From assembly GCA_004325065.1 (NCBI GenBank), contig PITI01000315.1, positions 1-14,650 of the forward strand: DNA of 14,650 nt, in the 5' to 3' direction. This DNA is from Hamiltosporidium magnivora. Its lineage: Eukaryota > Microsporidia > Dubosqiidae. A model generated the notes under the pieces. It was given only the letters and a program-made list of their open reading frames with translations. It was not told the origin of the DNA and made no database searches. The translations under genes were made by a program, and so were the position numbers. Shown here one piece after another: positions 1 through 7,658 of this stretch. Position 1 is the first letter of the stretch. Each line of letters begins with the position of its first letter.

Positions 1-560
1 AAATAAATCGAGAATCTATCTTTAAAAGAATTCTATTATCTACAAGGTTACGCGAAAAATAAATACTAAGGAAAATACAAAGGTTCAAATAAAGAACATA
101 TTATTTCTTTGATTAATTAATTTGAACAAGATTCAACGCACATAAAGAAATTTGTTCTATTCTTAAAATTTTATCTTAGATTTTAGGTTATAAAAATAAA
201 AATTGCGGTTCTTATAAAAATAATCTTTGTATTTCAGAAAACATCAGAATATTTTTATGATTGAACCAGAAAAAAAGCATCAAAATTATCAAGAGGTAAT
301 TTATAAAGTTTATATTTATAGTTAGAATATGAGAATATATTTGTCTCAATATTTATAAAAAATGGTAAAAGCTTTTAAACCTTTTTTTTGAAGAATAACA
401 AATCTTTAAGAAAACTACTTATAAATTCAAATAAAATATCTTCTGATATAATAAGAATTTGAAATTTCGAATATTTAATGTTACAACTCCAAACTTCACA
501 CCAAAAAGAAAAAAAGAGATAATCTAACGAACACTGCCATATTAAAACTTTTAGTTATCA

Positions 561-782
561 ATGATATGGAAGAAAACAACCATCATTTATAAACAAAAAA
601 GAAGATCTTCAAACAATAGATATATTTATAGAGGTATTAGGTATAAAAATATGAAACAGGCGAATATATACCTAGAAATTTATTGGAAATCGGTAATAAC
701 CTCTATCATAATTTACCTTGCCGTGCTTCATCAGTTGAATAACGCGAGACTATCAACAATCTTGCTTTTTTTTCTATTTTAG
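561..782 (+). CDS. doubtful small ORF, 73 codons
   Basis: An open frame from ATG to TAG. The product would have a basic N-terminal part rich in Lys, Arg and Tyr, and a hydrophobic stretch (about residues 43-57) followed by a second hydrophobic end (LLFFLF). I recognise no domain. The 5' part overlaps a nested inverted repeat (630-704), which argues that this stretch may be structured or repetitive DNA and not a gene. No CCC-type element precedes the ATG. In an AT-rich genome an open frame of this length can occur by chance, so this is a possibility only; a decayed fragment of a larger gene is equally plausible. Confidence 0.12.
   Translation: MIWKKTTIIYKQKRRSSNNRYIYRGIRYKNMKQANIYLEIYWKSVITSIIIYLAVLHQLNNARLSTILLFFLF
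630..704. repeat. nested inverted repeat
   Basis: Two sets of complementary arms are nested. The outer arms are AGAGGTATTA (630-639) and TAATAACCTCT (694-704), complementary with one bulged base. The inner arms are TAGGTATA (638-645) and TATACCTA (667-674), perfectly complementary over 8 bases. The 3' side carries about 19 unpaired bases between the inner and outer arms. It could be a hairpin in RNA, a worn terminal-inverted-repeat element, or chance. No homologous copy was seen elsewhere in the window. Confidence 0.4.
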
Positions 783-1618
783 TCTAAACTTGTAAGAATT
801 GGTTGTTTTAAATTTCTTTTTTAGTTCGTAACAATCTAGTTTATAAGATAGAGTATTTAAAAAATGTCGAACTACTATATTTTATCATACATTTAAACCG
901 AGCGATGGTAGATAGTCTACTGCCCCGATAGAATTAGATTAATTTAATTCAAAGATAAATTAAATCCCATCTTTCGATAAATTTAAACGTTTAATTGAGT
1001 CAATTTTTGTTTTTTATATAACACAAGATATTTAATAGCCTAATTAAAACAAATGTATTAAATTGTTTTAAAATATTCTAAAAAAAGTAATTTGTCTAGA
1101 ACTTAATTTTATTTCTAAAAAATATATAAATGTTCAAAAAAACATTTGAAGTTCAAATAATTATCGTAAGAAATATTTTATTAATTAAATGGTTATTTTT
1201 TAAAAAAAGTTTAGGTAAAAATCCAAAAAATCACAATAAAAATGTGAAAATGCAGTACTTAAATTATATTTCATAAAAAAAGAATAAATTTTTATAAAAA
1301 AACTCTTTTCTATACAATGAATGCTTTTAACTCAATGGCTTTACGGCTCATTAAGGTCCCTAGCCTTATTTACTAAAGAGCTCCACATTTTATAAAATTC
1401 AAAAATACCAGTATTTAATAAAATATTTAGTAACTGATAGTCACGCCATTTTTAAAACATTTAACTTTATATTTTTTCTTTGTTTTTGAAACAAAAACCT
1501 AAATATTTATTTAAAAATTTCTAAAAAAACGTATGTTTGTTCCGTTTTTTATATCCAAAAAGATATTTGTAACCAATTTTTTTTAAAAAAGATATAAATT
1601 ATTTTTTTAGGACAATAA

Positions 1619-1621
1619 CCC
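1619..1621 (+). promoter_or_regulatory. CCC-type element before the CDK start codon
   Basis: CCC lies five bases before the ATG at 1627 (CCCTGATAATG), in a region that is otherwise almost all A and T. Microsporidian genes commonly carry a CCC- or GGG-type signal just upstream of the start codon. Similar elements precede the genes at 5101 and 12172. This supports 1627 as the start. Confidence 0.5.
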
Positions 1622-1626
1622 TGATA

Positions 1627-2550
1627 ATGGATAACTTTAGGGAGGTAAAACAGATTGGTGAAGGTACGTATGGAAAGGTATTTAAAGGATTTTACAAGGA
1701 TAATAAATTACCGATGGCAATAAAAATAATATCAATAGAACAAGACAGTGGTATTCATTTTACTGCGTATAGAGAAATAAAAATATTAAAATCTGTAAAT
1801 TCTAATCATATTGTAAAATTGGAAGATGTTTTTATTGAAGAGTTTTATCTTTTTATTGTGATGGAATTCTTGGAATTTGATTTGAGTGGTCTGTTGCATG
1901 CAGGGTATAGATTTAGTGATGAACAGATTTTATCACTTTCATATCAGTTATTAAGTGGTACAAAAGCACTTCACGATTTGAATTTGATACATCGAGATAT
2001 AAAAGCAAGCAATATTCTAATGAATAAAGATGGTTTATTAAAATTGGTAGATTTTGGTTTAACAAGAAGTAATGATATAATAATGACCAATAGAATATGT
2101 ACGTTGTGGTATCGAGCACCAGAATTACTACTTGGAGTTACTTCATATGATAATAAAATAGATTCTTGGTCTGTGGCATGTGTAATTGTAGAAATGAAAA
2201 CAGGGATTACATTATTTAAAGGATACGAAGAAGTTTCACAATTAAAATTAATATTTGACATGTTTGGTGTTCCAAAAGAAAAATTTCCATGGTTGGAAAT
2301 GTTTGATACAAAAAAATTTAAAAAAAATAAACCGTGGTACGAAATAATAGACAAGGCATTTTCAAAAATGTTTAATTCTGATATGCTTGAACTTCTAGAA
2401 GAAATGTTTAAAATGAGTCCTCGTGAAAGAATATCCGTAAAAAATTCTTTAAAATTACGAGTTTTTCATGATTTTGATTCTTCGATAAGAATTCCTATCA
2501 ATTTCAAAGAAATACACGATTATGATTGTAAAGAAAGAAAAAAAGCATAA
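1627..2550 (+). CDS. cyclin-dependent protein kinase, CTK1/CDK9/CDK12-like (RNA polymerase II CTD kinase catalytic subunit)
   Basis: A complete serine/threonine kinase of 307 residues, little more than the kinase fold. Visible in order: glycine loop GEGTYG (11-16), ATP lysine K33 in MAIK, a PSTAIRE-type cyclin-binding helix reading HFTAYREIKIL (44-54, with E50), catalytic loop HRDIKASNIL (122-131, D124), DFG (142-144), and T-loop TNRICTLWYRAPELLLG with probable phosphorylated T154. HRDIK-x-SN and TNR-x-x-TLWYR are typical of transcriptional CDKs (yeast Ctk1, CDK9, CDK12/13), which with a cyclin phosphorylate the Pol II C-terminal domain in the nucleus; that assignment is inference from family. 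The activation loop from DFG to T154 is three residues shorter than in CDK2. There is no intron and no long N- or C-terminal extension such as Ctk1 and CDK12 have. The ATG at 1627 gives the expected N-terminus right before the glycine loop. A different transcriptional CDK (for example Bur1-like) cannot be excluded. Confidence 0.93.
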   Translation: MDNFREVKQIGEGTYGKVFKGFYKDNKLPMAIKIISIEQDSGIHFTAYREIKILKSVNSNHIVKLEDVFIEEFYLFIVMEFLEFDLSGLLHAGYRFSDEQILSLSYQLLSGTKALHDLNLIHRDIKASNILMNKDGLLKLVDFGLTRSNDIIMTNRICTLWYRAPELLLGVTSYDNKIDSWSVACVIVEMKTGITLFKGYEEVSQLKLIFDMFGVPKEKFPWLEMFDTKKFKKNKPWYEIIDKAFSKMFNSDMLELLEEMFKMSPRERISVKNSLKLRVFHDFDSSIRIPINFKEIHDYDCKERKKA

Positions 2551-3380
2551 TTTTTTTTATAAGAAATCCCTAAAATAATTTTATATTTTAAATACTCTTA
2601 AAGTATTGAAAAGACATTGTTTATGGTTTTTTTGTCTTAAATCCTTAAATTTTCACAAAATTTCCAATAATTGAATCATTTCTAAAAACAGAAATTTTAT
2701 TTTTGTAACAGAATTTTAATGTGTAATTTTATCGATTGAACACTTAATACTTTCAATTTTCAAATATGATAAGATAACTAATTTTTTTCATAATTTAGTA
2801 TGATTTTACATTTCACATTTTGTTAAGATTCCGTTAAAAACATAATATTTGGAAATAGATTAAACCTTCATTTTTTTTCTATAAAAAATGTTCAATTTAA
2901 GCGTTTTATAACGAATAATTTTAATAAATAGGCTCACGTTATATTCATTTTCTAATATCTTGCATTTTATAATCTGATTTTTTTTTCAATGATTTAGAGT
3001 TTTATTTTCATATAACATTAAATCTTTATCCCTGCTTTAGCATCAATAACTAAATTCATACAAATATTTCTTAAAATTTTCTCGCATACATATTAAATCC
3101 AAAAGCGGAATGATTTATTTTAGCTTGGATTACTTTTTGAGAATCTATTTTTTATTTATTTATACTTTTAAAATGTATGTTTAAACTGATCAGACCTTAA
3201 TTTAGTGTCTTTTTGAATACAAACATATTTAAAATTTGTAACAATAGACCCGATATATTTATTTTAGATAATAAATTAAATCTGATAATGCGTATTGAAT
3301 AGAATTCTATAAATTCATTTTATAGTAACTAAATATGAATATTCTATGTAAGAAAAGATAAAAGAAAATTAATAAATTAA
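2551..3380. other. AT-rich intergenic region
   Basis: About 830 bases between the CDK stop codon and the first copy of the diverged repeat. The sequence is nearly all A/T runs with stop codons in every frame. I see no RNA gene, no strong repeat and no conserved coding remnant. Confidence 0.6.
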
Positions 3381-4253
3381 AAGCCATCTGCAGAGCAAAA
3401 GGTATTTGAAATTGGCTTGAAGACGGATGTTTAGACTTTTGATGTAATAAAAAAACATCTTACACTTTTGGTAATTCTATGGGAAGTGTATATAGAGAAG
3501 ATATTCTACTAATTATGAAACTTCTTCAATAAATACATTTTAAAGTTTTTTATGTACTAGATCGGAAGCCATGACAGAAATTGTAAGTAATCAGAATGCA
3601 AAAGTAAAGAAACCTAGCCTTGCTCAGACTAATTAGAAGATTCGGTGCCTAGAATATGCTAAAAAAACCATTTTTTTAAGAAGTATAGGAAATCAAACAG
3701 ATGGTTATACCTTTTAGTATGACATTTCACTGTCTAGGTGGATCCCATGTAAGTCACCGAGATATAAGTAACAAACTCCGCGGTGCTAAAGCCCTGGGAG
3801 AGATCGGGACTCTTAACGATTCTCTCTTTTCTTGTCTATTGTGCCTAAAGTTTTTCCAATGCAATAAATTAAGTTTTCTTAGATCTTTCCTAGCCTCATC
3901 TAGCCATCTTTTTCTCGGTCTAGTTGCTGAAATACACCTTAGCTAAAAGTCTTTTGGGTTCAAAATGCGTAGAGTAAGTTAGAATGCTGCATAGTTTTTT
4001 TTGGGGAGAAGCGCAGATTGGGCTTCGATCACACTCCATGCAACATACAATAACGAACACCGGGCAACTGCTTCACACATTAATTGGGTTATCACACTTT
4101 TTAAAGATATTATTTTGATACTGTATGTAGGAGAATATCGATGGGATGTTGGGGGGTGCATTTATTTATGTTAAACCTAGAACTGCGTTAATGTTGAAAA
4201 AAATATAACACTTGCCACTGTCTAAAAAAAGATGTGATATTTTTTAAATAAAA
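3381..4253. repeat. diverged dispersed repeat, copy 1
   Basis: This stretch can be aligned along its length with 8757-9450 in the same orientation. Matching landmarks: AAGCCATCTG at the left end; a stem-loop GGTTATACCTTTTAGTATGAC near 3703; a 68-base block at 3699-3766 with 53 identities to 9064-9131 by hand count; GTAGAGTAAGT near 3969; TTATTTATGTTAAAC near 4162; and GATGTGATATTTTTTAAATAAAA at the right end. Weak similarity may continue to about 4340 (TTCAGATAATTGAAATGGAT). The copy has about 170 bases (3767-3940) that copy 2 lacks. By hand count 3721-3960 is about 41% G+C, well above the surroundings. Open frames inside (for example 3701-3946 + and 3979-4161 -) are not preserved in copy 2, so they are probably not genes. 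It may be a decayed mobile element or an old duplicated gene. Confidence 0.75.
3703..3723. repeat. stem-loop inside repeat copy 1
   Basis: GGTTATACCTTTTAGTATGAC can fold on a TTTT loop through GTTATAC with GTATGAC, including one G-U pair. The same structure with one more pair is kept in copy 2 at 9068-9088 (GGTTATACCTTTTGGTATGAC). It is the best conserved part of the repeat. Confidence 0.4.
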
Positions 4254-4696
4254 ATTTTTGATAAGACATTAAACAATATAACGCTTATTAAAATATAAAT
4301 TGAATCGACTATAAATAGCTTCAGATAATTGAAATGGATAACTTGTGAAGTAAGAAATTTTAGAGAACCAACTGTATCATATTAATAGAAACTCATTAAG
4401 AATTTCGTACAAGCCAGCTTAAAATATTATTCATTTAGCATCAGAAACATTACCTTCAAATGTAGCAACTATCAGTAAGAATATAGTCAAATATTCAATC
4501 GATAGTATTTTAAAATTTATAGTTTATTTCTTTAAATGTTGAAAGAACATTAAGTAGGATCGAATAATGTTTTTAAATTTTCAAAAAGACTATAAGATGT
4601 CATAAAAAGGGTAGAAATATATTAAAATCATATTTTTCATTGAGAATACATCTAAAAAGGAAGAGAATAATAAAAAAAAAAAGAACATCAAAATTT

Positions 4697-4815
4697 TAAA
4701 TTTCTTATTTGAATTTGAGTTTAGAAACAAAGAACTGGCTTCAAATAAAACCCCAAACTTATTAAAAATTCCTTACTTTGAATTATGATTTCAGAGACAA
4801 AAAATTAATTCAAAA
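4697..4815. repeat. diverged tandem duplication, unit about 69 bases
   Basis: AAATTTCTTATTTGAATTTGAGTTTAGAAACAA (about 4699-4730) is repeated with changes as AAAATTCCTTACTTTGAATTATGATTTCAGAGACAA (about 4765-4800), and both are followed by a related AATT/CTTCAAATA tail. The unit length is close to that of the two better preserved duplications nearby. Confidence 0.35.
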
Positions 4816-4959
4816 TATAGAAAAGGAATCAAATATAAATGAATTTGCAAGGATAACAGAAATATAAATAAGCAAATAAGCATATAAACTTAAGCTCGGA
4901 ATTGATTTTGCATTTTTAGAAAACTGGGGTTTCTATGGAAAATATTTAATATAAAAAAC

Positions 4960-5066
4960 CAGGGTTAGAATTCAAAAAAATTTAAAATTTCAATTTCTTT
5001 GAAAAAATATAAAAAATCATAAAAACAGGGTTAGAATTCAAAAAATTTAAAATTTCTATTTTCTTA
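4960..5066. repeat. 66-base tandem duplication in the eL6 promoter region
   Basis: CAGGGTTAGAATTC followed by an A run and TTTAAAATTTC is present at 4960 and again at 5026, giving a period of 66 bases. The two copies differ by one A in the run and by small changes in the tail. The second copy ends within about 35 bases of the eL6 start codon, so the duplication lies where the promoter of that gene must be. Confidence 0.75.
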
Positions 5067-5091
5067 AAATTTTAAAATAAAAAAATACGAT

Positions 5092-5097
5092 CCCCTT
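5092..5097 (+). promoter_or_regulatory. CCCCTT element before the eL6 start codon
   Basis: CCCCTT is followed by AAA and the ATG at 5101. It is the only G/C run in this AT-rich leader and matches the CCC-type start-proximal signal known from microsporidian genes, especially ribosomal protein genes. The same CCCCTT hexamer precedes the gene starting at 12172 on the other strand. Confidence 0.6.
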
Positions 5098-5100
5098 AAA

Positions 5101-5622
5101 ATGATAAGAAGAATACGATTGAATCCAGAAGATGCAGGCTTTTATCCAGCAGATGATTTACCAGAATATGTTGAAAAACTTGAAGAACAATTTTCACTTT
5201 GTCCTACTCCACCTTACAGAAAAGATCTTGTAAAAGGAAATATTGTTGTTGTATTGGATGGAGAATTTATTTCTTCAAGAATTATATTTCTCAAACAGTT
5301 ACCAAACTATATGGCACTTTGTATTGGTCCCTTTAATATTAACAAAGTACCACTTTTTAAGATCCATGAAAAATATCTTTTAAAAACTTCAACTATTCTT
5401 GATATCAGATGTGAATTTCATGTCAGAGAAAATGAAATTTATGAGTCAAAAGTAGGAAATAAAAAACAATTTAATTCCAATGAACATGTTCAGTGTGATC
5501 AAGAAAAAGAAATTCAAGAATATGTAATGAGATCAGTTGATAATTTTAGAGGAATGAAAGGGTATCTTGCAGCTCCTTTCAAGTTACCTAAAGGATTTTC
5601 TATTCCTGATATCAAGTTTTAA
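5101..5622 (+). CDS. RPL6: large-subunit ribosomal protein eL6
   Basis: A complete eL6 of 173 residues, close to the short yeast form and far shorter than the animal form. FYPADD (14-19) corresponds to the N-terminal W/F-Y-P-x-(E/D)-D motif. The SH3-like core starts at LVKGNIVVVLDGEF (43-56) and continues through RIIFLKQL (60-67), the family signature GPFNINKVPL (76-85) and KTSTILDI; the C-terminus YLAAPFKLP..IKF matches the usual end. It is a structural protein of the 60S subunit, bound to 25S/28S rRNA. The basic G-x-F-x-G-K-R loop of most eL6 proteins reads GEFISSR here, so one lysine and the glycine are lost. No intron is visible and the first Met follows a CCCCTT element, which supports the start. 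The gene stands alone, with a tandemly duplicated upstream region. Confidence 0.93.
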   Translation: MIRRIRLNPEDAGFYPADDLPEYVEKLEEQFSLCPTPPYRKDLVKGNIVVVLDGEFISSRIIFLKQLPNYMALCIGPFNINKVPLFKIHEKYLLKTSTILDIRCEFHVRENEIYESKVGNKKQFNSNEHVQCDQEKEIQEYVMRSVDNFRGMKGYLAAPFKLPKGFSIPDIKF

Positions 5623-5770
5623 TTAAAATATGATTTTTATTTATTCGACATTTATGATTTTTTAGGGATATTTTCTAATTTTCTTTAAAATTTCTTTCTT
5701 AAATAAAATTTGATTTGAAACTTTTATATTTTTAATGTAATTCTGTATTAAAAGATTTTTTTAATTTTTA

Positions 5771-5798
5771 AAATTTTCTTCTTCCTCTTTAGCCATCA
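5771..5798 (-). repeat. short dispersed repeat, copy A
   Basis: AAATTTTCTTCTTCCTCTTTAGCCATCA resembles 12976-13003 (24 of 28 bases by hand count) and the end of the partial gene at the right edge (14409-14436). Read on the minus strand it would give M-A-K-E-E-E-E-N-F, like V-V-K-E-V-E-E-N-I at the end of the right-edge gene. It may be a fragment of the same repeated 3' end. Confidence 0.4.
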
Positions 5799-5941
5799 AG
5801 GTTTTACAAATTTTATGTAATTAAATCAAAAAAAGAAATAAATTGGTTTCTTGAGAGTAGAATTTATCTATAATTGTAAAATAAGTTAAAATTAAAAATA
5901 AATTTAAAGAAAGAAAATATCATCGTTGTATTAGTTGAACT

Positions 5942-6066
5942 AAATTATTATGAAATTAAAAATCTAATTATTTACTTAGAGAATGAATAGTTTCATTGGC
6001 TAGACAAATTTATTATAAAATTAAAAATCTAATTATTTACTTAGAGAATGAATAATTTTATTATTT
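5942..6066. repeat. 65-base tandem duplication downstream of eL6
   Basis: Two copies with a period of 65 bases. The core at 5953-5989 is repeated exactly over 37 bases at 6018-6054 (it begins AAATTAAAAATCTAATTATT). The flanks match less well, and TTGAACTAA sits next to both outer ends (5935 and 6065). The exact core suggests a fairly recent event compared with the other repeats in this window. Confidence 0.85.
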
Positions 6067-6156
6067 GAACTAATGCTACATATTTGTTTATTCGTTATTG
6101 GAAGAAAATTAGATAACTTAAATTTAAAATAACCATTTTTTAATTAAAATAACAGA

Positions 6157-7197
6157 TTAATCGAAGGTGTCGAATTCTAAATCTTCATTTTTTAAATCCA
6201 AAGAAATACCTGAAGGTAGAAAAAATCTTTGATGTAATTGTTTTTTGAGATATTTAATACATTTTTCATTAAAAAATCCATGTTTTTCGTCATAGACTGA
6301 ATTTAAATATTTATTTTTATTTTTTTCTATTTCTTCGAAAATTTCTGGTCGATCTATAACCGCAACTTTCTTATAATTTAATGTACAATATATATCTTGA
6401 AACTTGTAACATTCTGGATACAGAGTAGGATCATAACCATATTTTACCCAGATGAATGACCATGGTCCCGAATAATACAAATATGCAACCATTGGAAAAA
6501 ACCTACGTATGGAATCTTGACTAAGATCTGTATATTTGTTTTGTAATATATCATTGCATACGTCTTTTGTTCTAAAAATATTGTGGTTTTCTACAAATTT
6601 ATTTAAATATTTCACAGCCTTTTCAAATAAATTTCCATATTTAGAAAGCTCATCATATATTTCTTTTGTATAACTGATTGGTACTTTTTCTTTTGGTTTA
6701 ATTTGAATAGCAATTTTTCTTTTCGTTTTTTTGTAGGACGTATCTTTAAAATTATAATTTCCACAGATACCCGGCATTGAAACAATCGGTGGCATATAAA
6801 CTGGAACAGAAATTTCTTTATTGATATATTTTTTATTAAATTCTTTGGAAAATTCTAAAACTTTTTCATCTTCTTCGTAGATAAGATTTTGATACAAATC
6901 CGAATAAAAAGAAAGTGCAGCTGATTCAATCGGAATATAAAAATCTATCGGTGTAACACATTCATATAATTCTTTTGTATGAGAAATTATAGAAAGATTT
7001 TTATCTATTCGTACGTGAAAATATGTTGTTTTTGATATTTTTTTTGTTGCCAAAACTTTTTTTGAATCTATTTTTTGTATGATTCGTATTTCATAACCGT
7101 CTTTGATTTTGATAATTTGATTATCAAAATTTTCTGAAATATTGAAAGGCCATTCAATTATATCAAATGACTCTTCTCTTGCAAAATTCGACATCAT
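6157..7197 (-). CDS. transcription factor IIIC subunit 5 (Tfc1 / tau95 / GTF3C5 homolog)
   Basis: A protein of 346 residues, short compared with yeast Tfc1. The C-terminal half has the family signature: FRTKDVCNDIL (about 207-217) equals the conserved helix of the DNA-binding domain, and YYSGPWSFIWVKYGYDP (241-257) followed by YKFQDI (264-269) matches the SGPW...(K/R)(F/Y)GYDPR...Y-Q-x-x-D block. The N-terminus DIIEWPFNISENFDNQIIKIKDG fits the barrel domain that pairs with Tfc7/tau55, which usually begins with a x-x-Y-P-G motif; here it is WPFN. In other eukaryotes this subunit is part of the tauA half of TFIIIC and helps bind the A box of tRNA genes, so the predicted role is Pol III initiation in the nucleus. 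The acidic C-terminal tail is very short. The start is the first of two adjacent Met codons (7197 or 7194). The gene lies 29 bp downstream of the secreted-protein gene on the same strand. Confidence 0.85.
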   Translation of the reverse strand: MMSNFAREESFDIIEWPFNISENFDNQIIKIKDGYEIRIIQKIDSKKVLATKKISKTTYFHVRIDKNLSIISHTKELYECVTPIDFYIPIESAALSFYSDLYQNLIYEEDEKVLEFSKEFNKKYINKEISVPVYMPPIVSMPGICGNYNFKDTSYKKTKRKIAIQIKPKEKVPISYTKEIYDELSKYGNLFEKAVKYLNKFVENHNIFRTKDVCNDILQNKYTDLSQDSIRRFFPMVAYLYYSGPWSFIWVKYGYDPTLYPECYKFQDIYCTLNYKKVAVIDRPEIFEEIEKNKNKYLNSVYDEKHGFFNEKCIKYLKKQLHQRFFLPSGISLDLKNEDLEFDTFD

Positions 7198-7226
7198 GGA
7201 TTCAAATATTTATTTTTAAAATATTT

Positions 7227-7658
7227 TTATGGTTTCCAAATATTTCCGTATTTATCAACAGGAACGGGTATAACTTTAACAATACAAATTCTTTTTGGTT
7301 CTCCAGGTATAACAACTTTTCTCACGCGTGGTTTCCAATTAAAATTGTATTTTTCTTCATCTCCATTATTTTTTGCCATTTCATTCGTCTTGTCAGATTT
7401 TTCATTAGCATTTAAATCCTCTAAAGTATTATTTGAATCATCGTTAATTGTGTCTGGCTGTGTAGAATTGTTATAGTTTTCATTTTGTTCGTCACCACCA
7501 GAGCTCCCACTACTTGAAACATTACCTGCTATATTACTCAAATCGATATTCTTATTACTATTTGGTAGATTATAATCACTTTTAAGAAAATTTGTATCTT
7601 CAAAAAAGTTTCCTAAAAAACAGTTTATAAAATGCAAACAAAAAATAAATCGAAACAT
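7227..7658 (-). CDS. small probable secreted protein, Ser/Asn/Asp-rich
   Basis: A 143-residue protein that I do not recognise. Residues 1-16 (MFRFIFCLHFINCFLG) look like a signal peptide. A hydrophilic low-complexity region follows (about 38-100) rich in Ser, Gly, Asn, Asp and Glu, with possible N-glycosylation sites at N46, N63, N64 and N76. The C-terminal 35 residues differ: they are basic and hydrophobic (KPRVRKVVIPGEPKRICIVK, then VIPVPVDKYGN at 129-139) with a single Cys at 125, and are the most likely conserved part. No membrane segment follows the signal. Secretion to the parasitophorous interface, spore wall or polar tube would be possible, but nothing proves it. It is read in the same direction as TFIIIC5, 29 bp apart; shared or overlapping transcripts are common in microsporidia, so the spacing does not imply a related function. 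Confidence 0.7.
   Translation of the reverse strand: MFRFIFCLHFINCFLGNFFEDTNFLKSDYNLPNSNKNIDLSNIAGNVSSSGSSGGDEQNENYNNSTQPDTINDDSNNTLEDLNANEKSDKTNEMAKNNGDEEKYNFNWKPRVRKVVIPGEPKRICIVKVIPVPVDKYGNIWKP

Larger units (their letters stand above)
1..1626. other. gene-poor AT-rich region upstream of the CDK gene
   Basis: Apart from a doubtful 73-codon ORF at 561-782 (listed separately), I see no gene here. The sequence is mostly A/T runs broken by small islands of higher complexity at about 630-760, 885-965 and 1315-1385. None of these islands folds into a tRNA that I can recognise, and none keeps a reading frame of useful length. They could be worn remains of mobile or duplicated DNA, but I can identify no source. 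Confidence 0.6.
4254..5100. other. intergenic region upstream of eL6
   Basis: AT-rich and without a supportable gene. The first part may extend repeat copy 1 to about 4340. The second half has two direct tandem duplications with units of about 66-69 bases: a diverged one at about 4697-4815 and a well preserved one at 4960-5066 that ends close to the eL6 start. The rest shows only A/T runs. Confidence 0.55.
5623..6156. other. intergenic region between the converging eL6 and TFIIIC5 genes
   Basis: This 534-base stretch lies between two 3' ends. It holds a short dispersed repeat (5771-5798) and a 65-base tandem duplication (5942-6066), both listed separately. The rest is A/T-rich with no open frame worth reporting. 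Confidence 0.6.

Noticed and set aside
885..965. A possible tRNA or small RNA in the island CCGAGCGATGGTAGATAGTCTACTGC
   Set aside because: Only a short GTAGA-TAG-TCTAC hairpin forms; there is no cloverleaf and no CCA-side acceptor pairing.
1913..2354. Minus-strand ORFs of 68 and 127 codons within the CDK gene
   Set aside because: They are antisense shadows of an unambiguous kinase reading frame.
3701..3946. Plus-strand 81-codon ORF inside repeat copy 1
   Set aside because: Most of it lies in the segment missing from copy 2, and the shared part is not open in the same frame there; no domain is recognisable.
3979..4161. Minus-strand 60-codon ORF inside repeat copy 1
   Set aside because: The equivalent stretch of copy 2 has several stop codons in this frame, and the product resembles no family that I know.
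5040..5101. An intron at the 5' end of the eL6 gene, as in some microsporidian ribosomal protein genes
   Set aside because: The ATG at 5101 already gives a full-length N-terminus with the expected F-Y-P-x-D-D motif near residue 15, and no GTAAGT-type donor with a branch site is seen nearby.
7167..7415. Plus-strand 82-codon ORF
   Set aside because: It is antisense to the TFIIIC5 start and the secreted-protein gene; its Phe-rich translation is what antisense of Asn/Lys-rich coding sequence gives.
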